Assembly (NCBI GenBank): GCA_008360975.2
Contig: CM039179.1
Location: 60,736,666 to 60,800,665, forward strand
Source of the DNA: Lichenostomus cassidix
Lineage: Eukaryota > Chordata > Aves > Passeriformes > Meliphagidae
Length of the DNA: 64,000 nt
Direction of reading: 5' to 3'
The notes below the pieces were generated by a model. That model worked only from the letters and a program-made list of their open reading frames with translations, did no database searches and was not told the DNA's origin. Of the stretch, positions 1 to 11,600 are shown in pieces. A program made the translations under genes and the position numbers. How positions within the stretch are numbered: position 1 is the first letter of the stretch; every line of letters starts with the position of its first letter.

Positions 1-216
1 AAATTACACTGTCTAGCACTAAGCGTCAGACATCCTTCAAGATATTTATATCTTTCATAAGATGCTTGCTTTGCACAAGCCCATCAGCTTCAGTAAAAAT
101 CTGTGTGCCATTGTAACAGGCAAAAATGATGTGGGAGGATAGTCCTGGGAGCTGGTTGCAGAGCTCTTTGCAAAAATCAGGTGACAGACCTACACAAGAG
201 GGCATAACCCATCCAG

Positions 217-645
217 GACATTCCTGGAATGCACTGATAATAACTTCCAAGTGATAGAGGAGCCAGTGAGGAGAGATGATAATGTTGGACTTTTTTTTCT
301 CCAACAGGAGGATCTGATGAGGAATGTGAAGTCCAAGGGCAGCCTTGGCGGCAGTGACCACAAAATTATGGAGTTAGGATACTTAGGACATTGAGGAGAG
401 CACACATAACAAACCCACCTGGACTTTGGGAAAGCAGACTTTGATCTCTTCAGGGATCTGCTCAGTAGAATACCATGGGATAAAGCCCTGGAAGGAAGAG
501 GGGCCCAGGAAGGCTGGTTAATAATCAAGGGTTACCTCCTCCAAGTTCAACAGTGGTGCATCCCAACAAAGAGGAAGTCAGGCAAAAATGCTGGGAGACC
601 TATGTGGATGAACAAGGAACTCCTGGACAAACTTCAACACAAGGT
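217..645 (+). mobile_element. CR1 LINE fragment, endonuclease-to-RT linker part
   Basis: The sense strand resembles the CR1 ORF2 segment between the endonuclease and reverse-transcriptase domains. It contains the recurrent avian CR1 text around 'aacaaagaggaagtcaggc' (567-585) and 'atgaacaaggaactcctgg' (608-626). No frame stays open for long, so this is an old, inactive copy. The left edge is uncertain: similarity may begin as early as about 125. The right edge is abrupt near 640, and the RT domain and the 3' end are both missing. The identification rests on remembered CR1 consensus text, not on an alignment. Confidence 0.75.
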
Positions 646-2714
646 CTGGGTTTCCAGGTTCCTTGACAGTTCCTTGGATTTTTTACATTGCTTTTGAGAT
701 TCTTCGTGTAGTGTTGTTTACAGTCTGGGGTCTAGAAAGTCCTAATGGAATACTATTTTTTGAAGGTGTTTGCTTCCTCTTCTGTAGAGCTTTTAAAATA
801 AAATGAAATGGTTAGACTCCAGTTAAACAGATCCTTATTAAAATAGGAGCTAGTCTGATAATGACTTAAATTGGTGCTACGTGGCCATCACATGTTATTT
901 AATAAGCATTCCATTATAATTAAGAAGTGGCTAATGGACAATTAATGCACAGGATTACACACTTAGCTAATTAGATGATTTAAAATTTTTTTGTTAGATT
1001 AAAATGTACAGGACCCCATAAATCACTATTAGAGATTGTTTAATAAGCCTGAACTCTTAATTTTCTCCTTGTCAATCAGGAAATGGAGCCACTGACTTTT
1101 CCTCTCACCCAGAGAGACTTGTCACACAGAAGAGCTGCTTGTTCAGAATGAGCTGAAATACCCTCAACTCCCAAACATTGCACCTGTTTGCAGGACATCA
1201 CAGCTCAAGTGCAGTCAGCAGAGACCCAATCAGTGCAGTGGTGAGGGCCAAAGCGTCACTTGGCTGACAAGCCACCAGGGGCTCAAGCCTATTTCCTGAA
1301 CATAAGTACCTATTGATGTTTGGGTTTTGTGGGTATCAGAGATCAAGGACAGTGTGTCCAGCATGTCCAGCACAGTCTGGTGGCAGGTCTGCCTCTCAGA
1401 GTGTCCCAGGGAGGCCATGTGGGAAACCCCATGCTCACACATGGCACACAGGCAACTGTACCTATCCAAATTGTCCCTCTGTGCAGAAGAGCCAAAGAGC
1501 TCCTTTGGGGGCAGAGCCAGCTCTGCCCCTCTGCCCTCAGAACTGAGACAAGTGCACCAGTGATCATTTCTTCTAGTACTTACTCAACAGTGAACAATGG
1601 GCTGTTTCAGCAGCACACAGTGCTCTGTAAATTTTGATCTGTTCAGACAGAACTGGGAGACTGACACAGTAATTGGGCTGTTTTTTGTTGGCAAGGCTCA
1701 CAAAGGCACAACACACAGGAACAGTGTTGACAGGAAATGGCTTAGAGTTGACCAAGAGACTGCACATGCGTTTTGATGATTTGTTTTTAGATATTCATGG
1801 CTAAAGTAGAAAGCAAGCAAAGTGAGAATGAGATCTAAGGTGGAACAACACAAAACCTGACATGTCTGTAAGATGTCACTTACTATCAAAAGTCAAACGT
1901 TTTGCTTCACCCTGTAAACAATGTGTGTTATACAACCGGAGGGATAAATAAGAGTGGTGTGTAGGGCTTCTTTGCTGTCATGCTTTCATGTTCAAGGCAC
2001 TTTACAAGTAAGAACTAAATTCTCTTGACAGCTTGCATCAGAAATTCAGCATCCCAAACTCATTGAGGAAAGGGGGGTATGGGAGCAGACAACTTACCCA
2101 ATGTCTAAAATAAAATCAGTATCAGGATGAAAGTATGAAAGTGGATGTTTCCACCTTTCATTTCAGCTCTCAGCTGACCCAGTACTGACAGGAATATGCA
2201 GGGCTGGTGTTTTGCACAACATTGTGCGTGTGAGGATTACACTGGCAGCAGAGCTGTGATGGTGTCCCTGTAAGCACAATTAGTCCAAATAGGTGTGTCC
2301 CTTCAAGCCATTTATCTGTCTGGAAAAAACTGATCTGTAGTTTTTCATTACTGATTTTCATGCTGCTGACCATCTCTTCCTGGGCAGAATACAGTGCTGA
2401 GACACCACTGCCTTTCCCTCTAGACACTTCACTGCCTCAGAAACTGAGAAAACATATTTTTTACTCCCTACCCAGTTATTGAGGTCAGGACATGATTCAA
2501 GAGCTCTCAAATATGCAAGTATCTTTTTAGTGACTAGGTGGGACTGACACGTAGGCTTAATGCCCTGGAGAACAGTCCATGAGTGTGAGGTGAGACCAGC
2601 CTGTACTGATATGAACTGAGGCTGGTGTTTCAAAAGCACAAATGTGTTCAGCGTGGTAGAAAGTGCTTTTGGTTTCAGCAAATAAAGATTTGGGAATATA
2701 GCATGATTTCTACT

Positions 2715-2752
2715 AAAAAAAAAACAACCAAAACCAAAACAACCAAAACCCC
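2715..2752. repeat. A/C-rich simple sequence
   Basis: This is a run of ten A followed by imperfect AACC and AAAACC units. It is low-complexity sequence with no sign of coding. Confidence 0.8.
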
Positions 2753-5700
2753 ACACAGATTATTTTGGCTGCAGGCACTTTAACAGATCTTCTAACCCAA
2801 AAGCAAAGGATGGAAAGGGCTGATATTTACTGCAGGTGCATGCCACTATCTCCAATAGAAACAAGGCTGGTATGGGGTCTTCAGGGTCCTTCTTGCAAAA
2901 TCTTCATGGCAGCAGTTCAGACCTCACTCTTGCCTGCAGCTTTCAACCCATTGCTGGACAGTGACCTCTTGCACCCCAGCACAGAGCATGGAGAATATTA
3001 TGTGGATGTGTCTGGAATCACACACTCTCTCCCACTGGATCCTTTCTAGAACTGCATAATCTCCAAGAAGAACAGCAAAATCAGCTGAGCAGCCTGGTAT
3101 AAGGCATGCAGGTAGAATGGGGAAAAAGGCTTTTGTTCCAATTAATATTTAATTCTTTGTGTAGTGAAACATCTTTGAGAAACTGAGTGGTCTGAAGCTG
3201 TGGACAAAGCACTCAGCTGGCAAGTTAGTTCAAACCCTTCTTACGGAGTAGGGGTTACTTGTCTCTTGGCAGGGAGCAGAACACACTCAGCATTATTTCT
3301 GCCTTTGTAATCTTGTGAATGACATCTCAGTCCTTTTGAGAGTCCAGCCCAGAAGTCAGTGTAGCTACTATAAAAAATTCTGCAGTGAGCTGTTGCAGCA
3401 TTTCCAATTCTGATGTGTGCGTAAACACATCTGATGATATTCACTAAATTTGATCCAATTGTATTGGCATTTGAATTCATAATTTTCAGCAAAAAAATGA
3501 CTTGGCAGAAGAGCTTTACAAAACTTTAAGGAAAATACTGCATAAGAAAAGCAAAGGGACACTCACTACCAACTTAGTTCTCCGTGGTTCTGGATTAAGC
3601 AGACTCTGCCTGCTGAGCAGTCCTGTGCTGCACTTGTCTCTGTTAACTCAGTTTCTAGTCAGCTCTTAGACCTTAAAATGTTCATCAAAGGTCACTTTCA
3701 GTGTCCATAGCCCCAGTTCTGCAGAAGTTCAGATTGGCCATTTCAGTCTCCTCTCCTGAAAACTGTCTGTAGTGGGTAGCACCCTTAAATTCCCATCTGA
3801 TGGCAGGCCAAGCACAAGCATGTCGTGATAAAATCTTTTCTCTTTTGAGGACATTCTTCTGTTTTCCTGTACAGAATCCTGGAGCTCAAATAAAGCAGGA
3901 TGCTCCCTGGGGAGTTGCCATAGTAACCTGTGATTTTTTGTTGTTATCTAAGATTAAATATAAGCAAGGGAGCAATTAGAGAGAAGGATTTTATATCTGA
4001 GTTTATAATTTTCATATAACACCAAAGCTGAACTGTACCTCCAAGTTCCTAAAGCAATAGCAGTCACCTTGAGGCTGATGTCAACTTCATAATTTTCACT
4101 GGAAGAGAAATTAAGCACTGTATTTTTTATTTGAGAACTCTGATTAGAAAAAAATTTCCACTTCTTAAAGATGTAGCAAGTAACAAAGACTTCATTGGAA
4201 GAGTAAAGACGTGGTAGTGGGAATGGCTGCTACAAATTATATCTAGACTTGCAATGCATGAATGCCCTGTATATTCTGTTTTCTTCTTAATAGGGTTCAG
4301 TGATAGTCTGCTCTTAAACTTATAGTCAAAGAAGAACTTTAAACACATGTTGTACTTGGAAAATAACTTCAACTCTCACAGCACTACAAGAAAGTGATTT
4401 TTGAATGTATCAGTATCAGATCAGCAACAAACATAATTTGAAGATTCAGAATAAAAGCAAAATTTGTTTTAAGAGGACGTGATGGAGAAAGAATCCATCC
4501 AAAGTGTTCTCAGTTATGAGCATCAAAGGGAGATCGGGAAGTCTGGGTTCAGGAAAGGGCATGGGAGCCGAGCTAGCAGAAAGGTCATTTCCATGAGAAA
4601 CAACCCAAAAGAGCAGTGCTGGGAAAAACGAAAGGCAGTCTTGTGAGGACAGCAGGGAGGGAGCGCAGAAGTGGCTGTGCAAGGAGGGTGGGCAGAGCTC
4701 CCAGACCCTGTCAGCAGACAGGTGGCTGCTTGTGGGGCAAGGTCCCTGCCAGTGCTCACATCACCCTCGGTCCCCTGTCCCCTGCTGTGATCACACTCCT
4801 CTGGACACCCCGACAGCAGTGAGACCTCGGACTGGGCTGCTTTGCCCTACTGTGGGGAGAGAGAACACCGCTGGCTTCGCTGATAAGGTGAGCATGTGCT
4901 GGCTGTGTAATGTGGTGCTCCCAAATTGCCCAGCCCATCTTGATTTGGTGTGGCTTCTCCTCAGCTGGCTACCTTGCCATCCATCCAGCTGCCCAGCATT
5001 TCCTGGGATTATTCAGAGATGGGGGGAAATTATATAGGAAGCATTGAGGACTTGAAGTATCTCTCTGAAGCATGATGTCTCCCCTGAAGCACTAAAGAGC
5101 TGACAGAGCCACTGTCAAGTTTAATTGTCCCCAAGATAATGTCCTTCAAAGTCATATATATTATACATTTCTGTTTATCCTGAAAATATGCAGTCTAAAC
5201 ACTTTATCTGTAAGTGACTTTAAGAACTGTAGCTGCTTGTCCGTGATACGCAGTGGCACGTGGATCTGGGCTTGTGATGATGGATGTGTTCTGCATCTTC
5301 TCTAGATACTTAGGGGTTTGTTCCATCTGTGGCTGATTTCCCCCCTATCCCTTTAGCCCCCCACCCCCATTTTGGGGCTGTTGGGGAAAACAATGGGACT
5401 GGGCACCCCAATGGAATGGGATGTGTTGCAAAGGCTGCAGGGGAAAGGGAGAGAGGGAGGGAGAGATGCAATGCTCTGGACATGAGTAAGTGGAAACAAA
5501 AATGTACAAAAATGTAGCTTTGGGGGAAATCCTTTTTAGCAGAGGACTGATATTATGAAAATACATGTCTGACATGAGATAAAGCAGCAGGTGATGTGAA
5601 AGAAACCCTGAAAGTCAGACAGAAACCCTGTTCCAATAAAATCAAGTGTTACTGCAAACAGACCTATATTGCAATAGCGCTCTCCTACATGAAGGGATTT

Positions 5701-6330
5701 TGGATTTTAAATGAAGCAGTGATTTTATGAGTGTATGGACAAGCTTGGGAAGGGGGTGCAGGATGCTTCTATGGATGTTAGCTGTCAGAAATAACTTAGA
5801 GGAGCCTGGACATGCAGTGCTGTTTGGTGGAAATGACAGGGAAAGGGGAGAGCAATAGGTTTTGAAAAGAAGAGGGCAAAAATTGGAAAGCGGTGCACAA
5901 TGTGATGGCAGAACTGGAGGCTATGAGCAGCTTGTGTGTGGTGGTCACCCTCTGCTCAATGCTTGGGGTAGAGATAGGAGGGCAAGATTTGTGAAGGTGA
6001 AACTCTCCTCACAGACAGAAAGGCAGAGCTGGGCTTTCAAAGGGATAGCAGGGAAGCTGGGGGACCTCAGTGCAGGGAGAGGAGTAGAGCTGAGTCTACT
6101 AGTGACAAGTAACTGCTTTGTGGTTTTTTGGGTTTTTTTTAACTAGTAAAAGGTACATTTGTGCTGTTAGAAACCCTGTGAAGAGAGCCTGAGAATCTCA
6201 ACAATTTGGTTACAAAAAATAGTTCAACCTCAATTCAAATAACTTCATCATGAAAATCACATAAATTTAATTTTGGTTAGAACTGCAGAAAGTAAGTTTT
6301 TCTTTTGCACAAAGCAATATTTTTTGATTG

Positions 6331-6429
6331 TCTGTTTTTTGTTTGGTTTTGGGTTGTTTTTTTTTGTTTGTTTGTTTGTTTCGTTGGTTTTTTGGTTGTT
6401 TGTTTTTTGTGTTTTTGTTGTTGTTGTTA
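6331..6429. repeat. T/G-rich simple sequence, (TTTG)n and (TTG)n
   Basis: About 100 bp of almost pure T and G, including four perfect TTTG units and a terminal GTT run. Two overlapping open frames, one on each strand, are by-products of this composition (Phe/Val/Cys-rich one way, Lys/Asn/Thr-rich the other) and should not be read as genes. Confidence 0.9.
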
Positions 6430-7401
6430 GGGTGTTTTTCCATGTAACAGAACTGAAATCCTTCAATTGCCCCGGTTCACTCATGGTGAGACGGTGACTT
6501 AAGTTGCAATATTTTGGGTAGAGGGAAGGGGGGAAGAGTGTTCAACAGATAAGTCTGAGGTTTCTGTGTCTGAAATGAGAAGCATTAGAGGTTCGGCCCT
6601 GCAGTATGGATTTTAGAGATGAGTTTTTTGATGATGTGAAAAAGAGGCAGATGGACTGTAGGAAAAGATAAGCAATCACTATTGCAAGGCTAGAAAGCAA
6701 GAAAAATAACAGAGCTATCAAAGGATATAAAGAGGAAGAGTGATGGGAGAAATGAGAATGAAAGATGGATAATTATCTATGGGCTGTGACAGGTTTTGGA
6801 CCATGGTGATGGGAGCTTGTCAAAAAAACATGCAAAGGGCAACAAAGCTGTCTCAGTCGTGATGTCCCAAGGCTTTGGTTTGGAGTTTCAAATTATCTGT
6901 GCATAGTGTGGATTTTACGATCAAAAAGCAAAGCTGCCACTCCATTTTTTTGGCATCCTGTTAACACAGGCTACTCAGCATCAACAAGAGAAAATTGCTC
7001 TGAAGGCCAGTTTTTCCTATGATCCTTTAAAAATGCTTTATTCTGAAGAGTTTGTTTCAGCCTCAACAGTTTTAGATGCATTTTTCTGTCAGTCATTTGG
7101 GAATAGGCTATTCTGAGGCAGAAAACATTCTTGCATTTTACTCCCTTACAGGTCTGTAAAAATGAGGTAGAGAGATAAAGGGAAAGACCATGTTTTCATA
7201 TGAAAGCTTTTAGTATTGCCATAGAGCTGCTTTACCTACCAATGCCAATTTTCTCAGCTTCTTCCAAATAGGTATTTGGTGTATTCGTTACTTTTCAGCA
7301 TCAAAGGGGCAACTCCATTGACTGTGAGAACTGATTTATTTGCTTGTTCCTGTAATTAATATGTCATTCTGATTTGGAATTATGGCAGTAATCCTATGCA
7401 C

Positions 7402-7422
7402 TTCTGTTCCCTGTTCTTTCAG
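7402..7422 (+). promoter_or_regulatory. Candidate 3' splice site upstream of CBY2 start
   Basis: A strong pyrimidine tract (ttctgttccctgttctttc) ends in AG at 7421-7422. It would place an exon start at 7423, giving a 5' leader of 123 nt before the CBY2 ATG. A second, weaker AG follows a pyrimidine stretch near 7489. The site fits the expectation that the avian gene has at least one upstream exon, as the human gene does. No transcript evidence is available. Confidence 0.35.
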
Positions 7423-7545
7423 TCCTAATCAAGCCTCTCCAGCCCCACTGTGTCACCAACTCCCTGACAGTGGTCAGTGTCCTCTTGCAGAAGTCCTGGA
7501 AGAAGCCTTTACTCACAGCCCTCCTCAATTTGCTGAAGAAGGGCC

Positions 7546-8529
7546 ATGTCTGCCTTTGATCAGAGGAACCAGAGTGTGCGGCGTGCAGAGCCTGAGACAG
7601 ACTGTATCACCCCCTGGGTGAAGCCAAGGGGTCAGATGTTTGTCTTTATTGATGGGAAATGGGTGAGTGACATCTACTGCCAGCCACCCTTTTCTTCCCA
7701 CCAGAAACTCTTCAGCAAGAAGGCACAGAATGAGTGGAGCATCTGGGAGGAGAACAGAGCACTCTGGCAGGAAAACCAAGTCCTCTGGATCAAAAACAGG
7801 ATGCTCTGGGAAGAAAACAAGGCACTACAATATCTCCAGTCACAGAAGAAAGCTGTCCAGGTAATTTACACTGATGCTATTCAGCAAAACCTCAAGAACA
7901 AAAATAAGCCATTTCCACTCTTCCAAGAGAGGAACACAGGCTTTCAGTTCAGCCCAGGCAACAAAGCTCTCCAGGCAGTCCAGGAAAAGAATAAAATATT
8001 TGAAGATTTCCAGCAGGAGAATAAAACACTCCCAGTTACTTGGAAAGGCCAAAAAACCATCACTGTGCATGAAGAGAGCAAAGATGTCAGCTCAGATCTT
8101 CAGAAGAGCACTGACACCATCACAGCTGAGGAGAAAGGGAACTCTGGCCCAGTCCCCCAGCAGAAACATGAAGGTAACAAGGAGAGCACTACTCCAACTC
8201 AGAATAAAATCAAATCTGCCCCAAGTACACAGGGAGAGCATGAAATCCTCCAGGTTCTCCAGGACTTATGCGAGCTCCTTCGCAGCTTCCTGAAAGCAAA
8301 CCATCCCCTTGGGGAGAAACAGTGCTGCCACAATCTCTGTGATGTGAACAGATCCTTCCAAGAAGATTACAGTAACCTGAAGCTGCAGCTGAATGCTGTG
8401 AAAAACACTGTGTCAGACATTACGGCTCTAATGGATATGCTGGAAAAGGAGATCATTGCCATCACTTCCCCAGTGTATGAGGATGCAGGACAGAAGCTGG
8501 CAACTAAGAATCAGCTTGGAGACATGTGA
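7546..8529 (+). CDS. CBY2: CBY2/SPERT, Chibby-family spermatid coiled-coil protein
   Basis: The protein has 327 residues. Residues 15-42 match the Chibby core, including the MFVF-x-DGKWV stretch (31-40); CBY1 and mammalian CBY2 carry the same F-x-x-G-x-W signature. Residues 67-94 form four exact heptads with Leu at 73, 80, 87 and 94 and Asn at 70, 77, 84 and 91, a clear coiled coil. A polar Gln/Lys/Ser-rich middle follows. A second helical part (about 232-252 and 281-305) ends like the mammalian C-terminus. CBY2 is known as a testis/spermatid protein; its molecular role is little understood. The start at 7546 is supported by an in-frame TGA at 7534-7536 and a G at -3. The protein is shorter than the human one (448 residues as I recall), mainly at the N-terminus. 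A frame-2 open frame at 7874-8293 and an antisense one are shadows. Confidence 0.93.
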   Translation: MSAFDQRNQSVRRAEPETDCITPWVKPRGQMFVFIDGKWVSDIYCQPPFSSHQKLFSKKAQNEWSIWEENRALWQENQVLWIKNRMLWEENKALQYLQSQKKAVQVIYTDAIQQNLKNKNKPFPLFQERNTGFQFSPGNKALQAVQEKNKIFEDFQQENKTLPVTWKGQKTITVHEESKDVSSDLQKSTDTITAEEKGNSGPVPQQKHEGNKESTTPTQNKIKSAPSTQGEHEILQVLQDLCELLRSFLKANHPLGEKQCCHNLCDVNRSFQEDYSNLKLQLNAVKNTVSDITALMDMLEKEIIAITSPVYEDAGQKLATKNQLGDM

Positions 8530-8593
8530 AGCTTGGTGCTAAGAACTGCTAGTTCAGCTCCTGGAAAGCTTCTCTCCTTTTTTCAGGAAACCT

Positions 8594-8599
8594 AATAAA
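8594..8599 (+). terminator. CBY2 poly(A) signal AATAAA
   Basis: A canonical AATAAA lies 64 nt after the CBY2 stop codon. T/G-rich sequence follows at about 8675-8700 (ggttatatgttgtgggtg), as expected of a downstream cleavage element. It implies a very short 3' UTR, common for spermatid transcripts. Confidence 0.65.
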
Positions 8600-8619
8600 A
8601 TTCCAGTAGAGCCTGAAGA

Positions 8620-11600
8620 CATCTGGGGAATATCATGTCATTCTGAAACTTTCTTGCACTACTTAGATATATTTTACCTTCTGGTTATATGTTGTGGGTG
8701 ACTGTCATGAATTTACCTGCTGTCAGGAATCATGTTTTTCAACATTTTTTTTCAAAGTTTCTGATAATAAGGCCTAGAATTTCAGAACGTAATTATGTGG
8801 GGATCTCAGCTCTGATTACAGTGAGAGCTATGGGTCCCAGCTTGTAGTCCAAGGACATACTCCCTGTCTCTGCAACAAAGTGTCGATAAATAAAGGAGGA
8901 TTTCTCCTCCCAGACGTCATGGTGAGGTCACAGGAGAGAATGGGGCAGCCAGCAGGATGTCTTCTGCACAGTGCAGTGAGCTCCCTCTTGGTTTCTTGGA
9001 TGGTTAGGTAAGGCAGGTTTTTCGCTGCCCCAGAGAAAGCAAGTAGGTTTTCAAAAGTAGCATTTTGATGACTGTTCCATGGCTTAAAACAGTATTTAGA
9101 AGGGCATCTGCTCATACAATAATGGACAAGCCAGTCTCCAGTGATCTGCTGGCACAGGAGATGAGAGCCTGTTGATATGCTCGGGTTTGAAATTCCAATC
9201 TAGTGTCAGTTGTGTGGCCAGAGTGGCTAGAAATGCATTTTCCTCTGTCTTGGACAGCCCAGATGTAGTGCACTTTGTCACAATCTTTCAGGCAGAATAT
9301 GGGAGCCTTTAGGTAATCTGACAAGACAGATGCAAGGAGGCTTCTGCAGAGCAATTGTAGGAGCATTACTGTAAAGCAAAGGAGAGGTTACAGTGAGGTT
9401 TATCTCTTGTAACAGGACCCCAAAAGCAGGTTGTCATTCTAGTTTAAAGGTCTCTAACTGATTTGGCTCCAAATTACCTAAAGCATGAACTATCTTTCAC
9501 CTTGTATTTCACTCAGACAACACCATGCCAAGTACAAGTGATGACTGTTTACTTCAGAGGCTTAAAACATCAGGTATTTTCTTCTGCTGTTAGGGCTTTG
9601 GGCTACTGATGCAAATATCTCATGCATGAAGTTACAGGGCTGGCCCTCAGTGGTGCAGGTGTAAGGATCAGGTGAGAAGAGGAGCAATGTTTATTAACAG
9701 GTGCATGTGCAGACAGCAAGTTGCTCTTGCTTAATGACTGGATCACAGCTATAAATAGATAAATACCTCAGCACTGTGCTGGGGAACATGTTCATGCTTC
9801 TGTGCTTTCAGACATGCTGCTTTTCTCTTTGCCATCTCTCTCACTGGGTTTGAATGTAATATTTGGTAAGTGGGAGAAACAGGACTATGAAGACCCTAAT
9901 GCAGAGGTTCAGAGGAGGGCAGCAGTAGTAAAAACTCTGATCATATATTCTTATCTTAACAAACTAATTTGTGTCCTGTGAGAAGAAATAAACTGGCTTT
10001 TTTTTGTGGAATACTGGTGGTTAGGATACTTACTCCTGCCATGTCCCTCTACATGGGCAGGAAAGACACTTGGGAGTGCATCTTTCTGCCAGGCATTTGA
10101 GAGGAGTCATCTCACCTAATGTCAGGTGTCCATCCAGGACAGGACATCCAGATCTCATCTAGTTTCCCTGGGCTTCCTTTTTATCCTGTTGGAAGGAATG
10201 GGCACCTTCAGGCTGAGATTTATCTGACTCCTATTAGACAAAAAGTAGGCTGTGTCACCAGCTGGAGCCCCTTTTTTCTCTCTGTTGCCTCTAAAATTAC
10301 TTTGAGAACAATTAGCTCCAACTTAGACATTTGGTTTGGAGCTCTCTGAGTGAGAAGCTTGGCAGTCCCAGGCAGAGGAGGTGCTTCATCAAGGGGTGAA
10401 GTGGAACAAGCTTGGGAGTGTGTCCCAGTCCTTGGCTTTGCTTTCTGTGAGATGCCTTCATTAAGCAGCTGACCCAGATCTCTCCAATGTGTGGAGAAAT
10501 TATTACTTTGTGAATAAAATTGACTTAGTTTGGACAGAGCTTAAATGTCATGAACACATGTAGGATCCTGAGGGGAGCACACTACTTCTGCTGAATGCTA
10601 ATGATGCTCCTGGAGGGAATTAGGTTTGCTGAGTCCTTTACACTTTGATCACTGCTTTGGATCTTTGATCTTCCTGGTTAAAAAAGGTCTATATCTGGTG
10701 TATGTTTTTTGGCATCTCTCGGAGAGAAGTTGAATTGCTCATTCCTTCAAGGTTTCTCAAGTCTGTTGCATAAGATGGCAATGTCCATAATTACTGCCCA
10801 GTGCTTAATTTTGCAGAGGACTCTGTGCTATTCAAACTCTCCTAGTCCCAGAAGGTACCAAATCTCCAGCCTGTGCTTATTTGGTCACAAACCAGAGGGA
10901 GTGGGTGGAGGGTCATTTCTGGGTGGTGCTGGAAATGCAGATGATCATGAGTATTTCTCGATCAGTTAATGCTTAGGGCACAGATGGTGAGATCTGACAG
11001 AGCTGCTGCAGAGTGCCACAGGAACAGTCCAAAGTACTGCCTGGTTTCTTCATTGTTCCATGTCCCCAGCCAGTGCCATTAACCACTTCAGTGGGGGCCA
11101 TCTTATAGCTCTCCACCTCTAGAGTGTGTGCTGTGAGAATGGTTGGACTTACAGCTTTTGCACCCTATTTAAAGTACAAATGGAAGAAAAGTGCAACTGC
11201 AGGTATTTAAAGGAGGAACTTATCATAAAATTTAGGCAGCTTTGGGAAAAAATGTGGTAAGTTTAATACATTTTCCTAGTCTGTTCACTGGTTTACAAGT
11301 CCCTGGAAACTGGTAGCTGTTCAATCTTGAAATGGATGGATGACATTATTATAGTTCATAATTTACCTTTTGCAGAGAGACAAACTTTCTGTCTCTCTCC
11401 TTATTTTTTCTGATTAGCTCCTTATTTTTACACTACTCATTTATCAGCACTATTTTTGGAAAGCTGGATTTTTGGCAAGGTCACCATCAGCCTTTTACTT
11501 CCCTGTAAATTGGATTATTGCCTCTAGCTGGGCTCTGTGCAAATGCTGACTTTCCTGTTCTTGTTTCTTACTAGACATTCTAATATATCTGGGTTTGTAC

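Larger units (their letters stand above)
646..7420. other. Upstream flank of CBY2, no gene recognised
   Basis: No frame here encodes a recognisable domain. The longest open frame (2358-2756, minus, 132 codons) starts in an A-rich tract read antisense as Phe/Gly codons and looks fortuitous. The stretch holds an AT-rich, TAAT-dense block (about 890-1075), an A/C-rich simple tract (2715-2752), a G-rich patch near 5330-5480 and a T/G simple tract (6331-6429). Non-coding 5' exons or the promoter of CBY2 could lie here, but none can be placed from sequence alone. Confidence 0.6.

Noticed and set aside
2358..2756. 132-codon minus-strand open frame
   Set aside because: Starts in a simple A/C tract read as Gly/Phe/Cys; no domain or conserved motif.
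7861..7866. CAG|GTAATT splice-donor-like site inside the CBY2 frame
   Set aside because: The open frame continues to 8529 and its C-terminus still matches mammalian CBY2, so the site is probably not used.
7874..8293. 139-codon frame-2 open frame inside CBY2
   Set aside because: Lies wholly within the CBY2 coding exon; Lys/Arg/Ser-rich shadow with no domain.
8828..9366. Three consecutive antisense open frames that might form one broken gene
   Set aside because: They overlap rather than follow on, share no recognisable family, and lie just past the CBY2 3' end with no homologous gene expected there.
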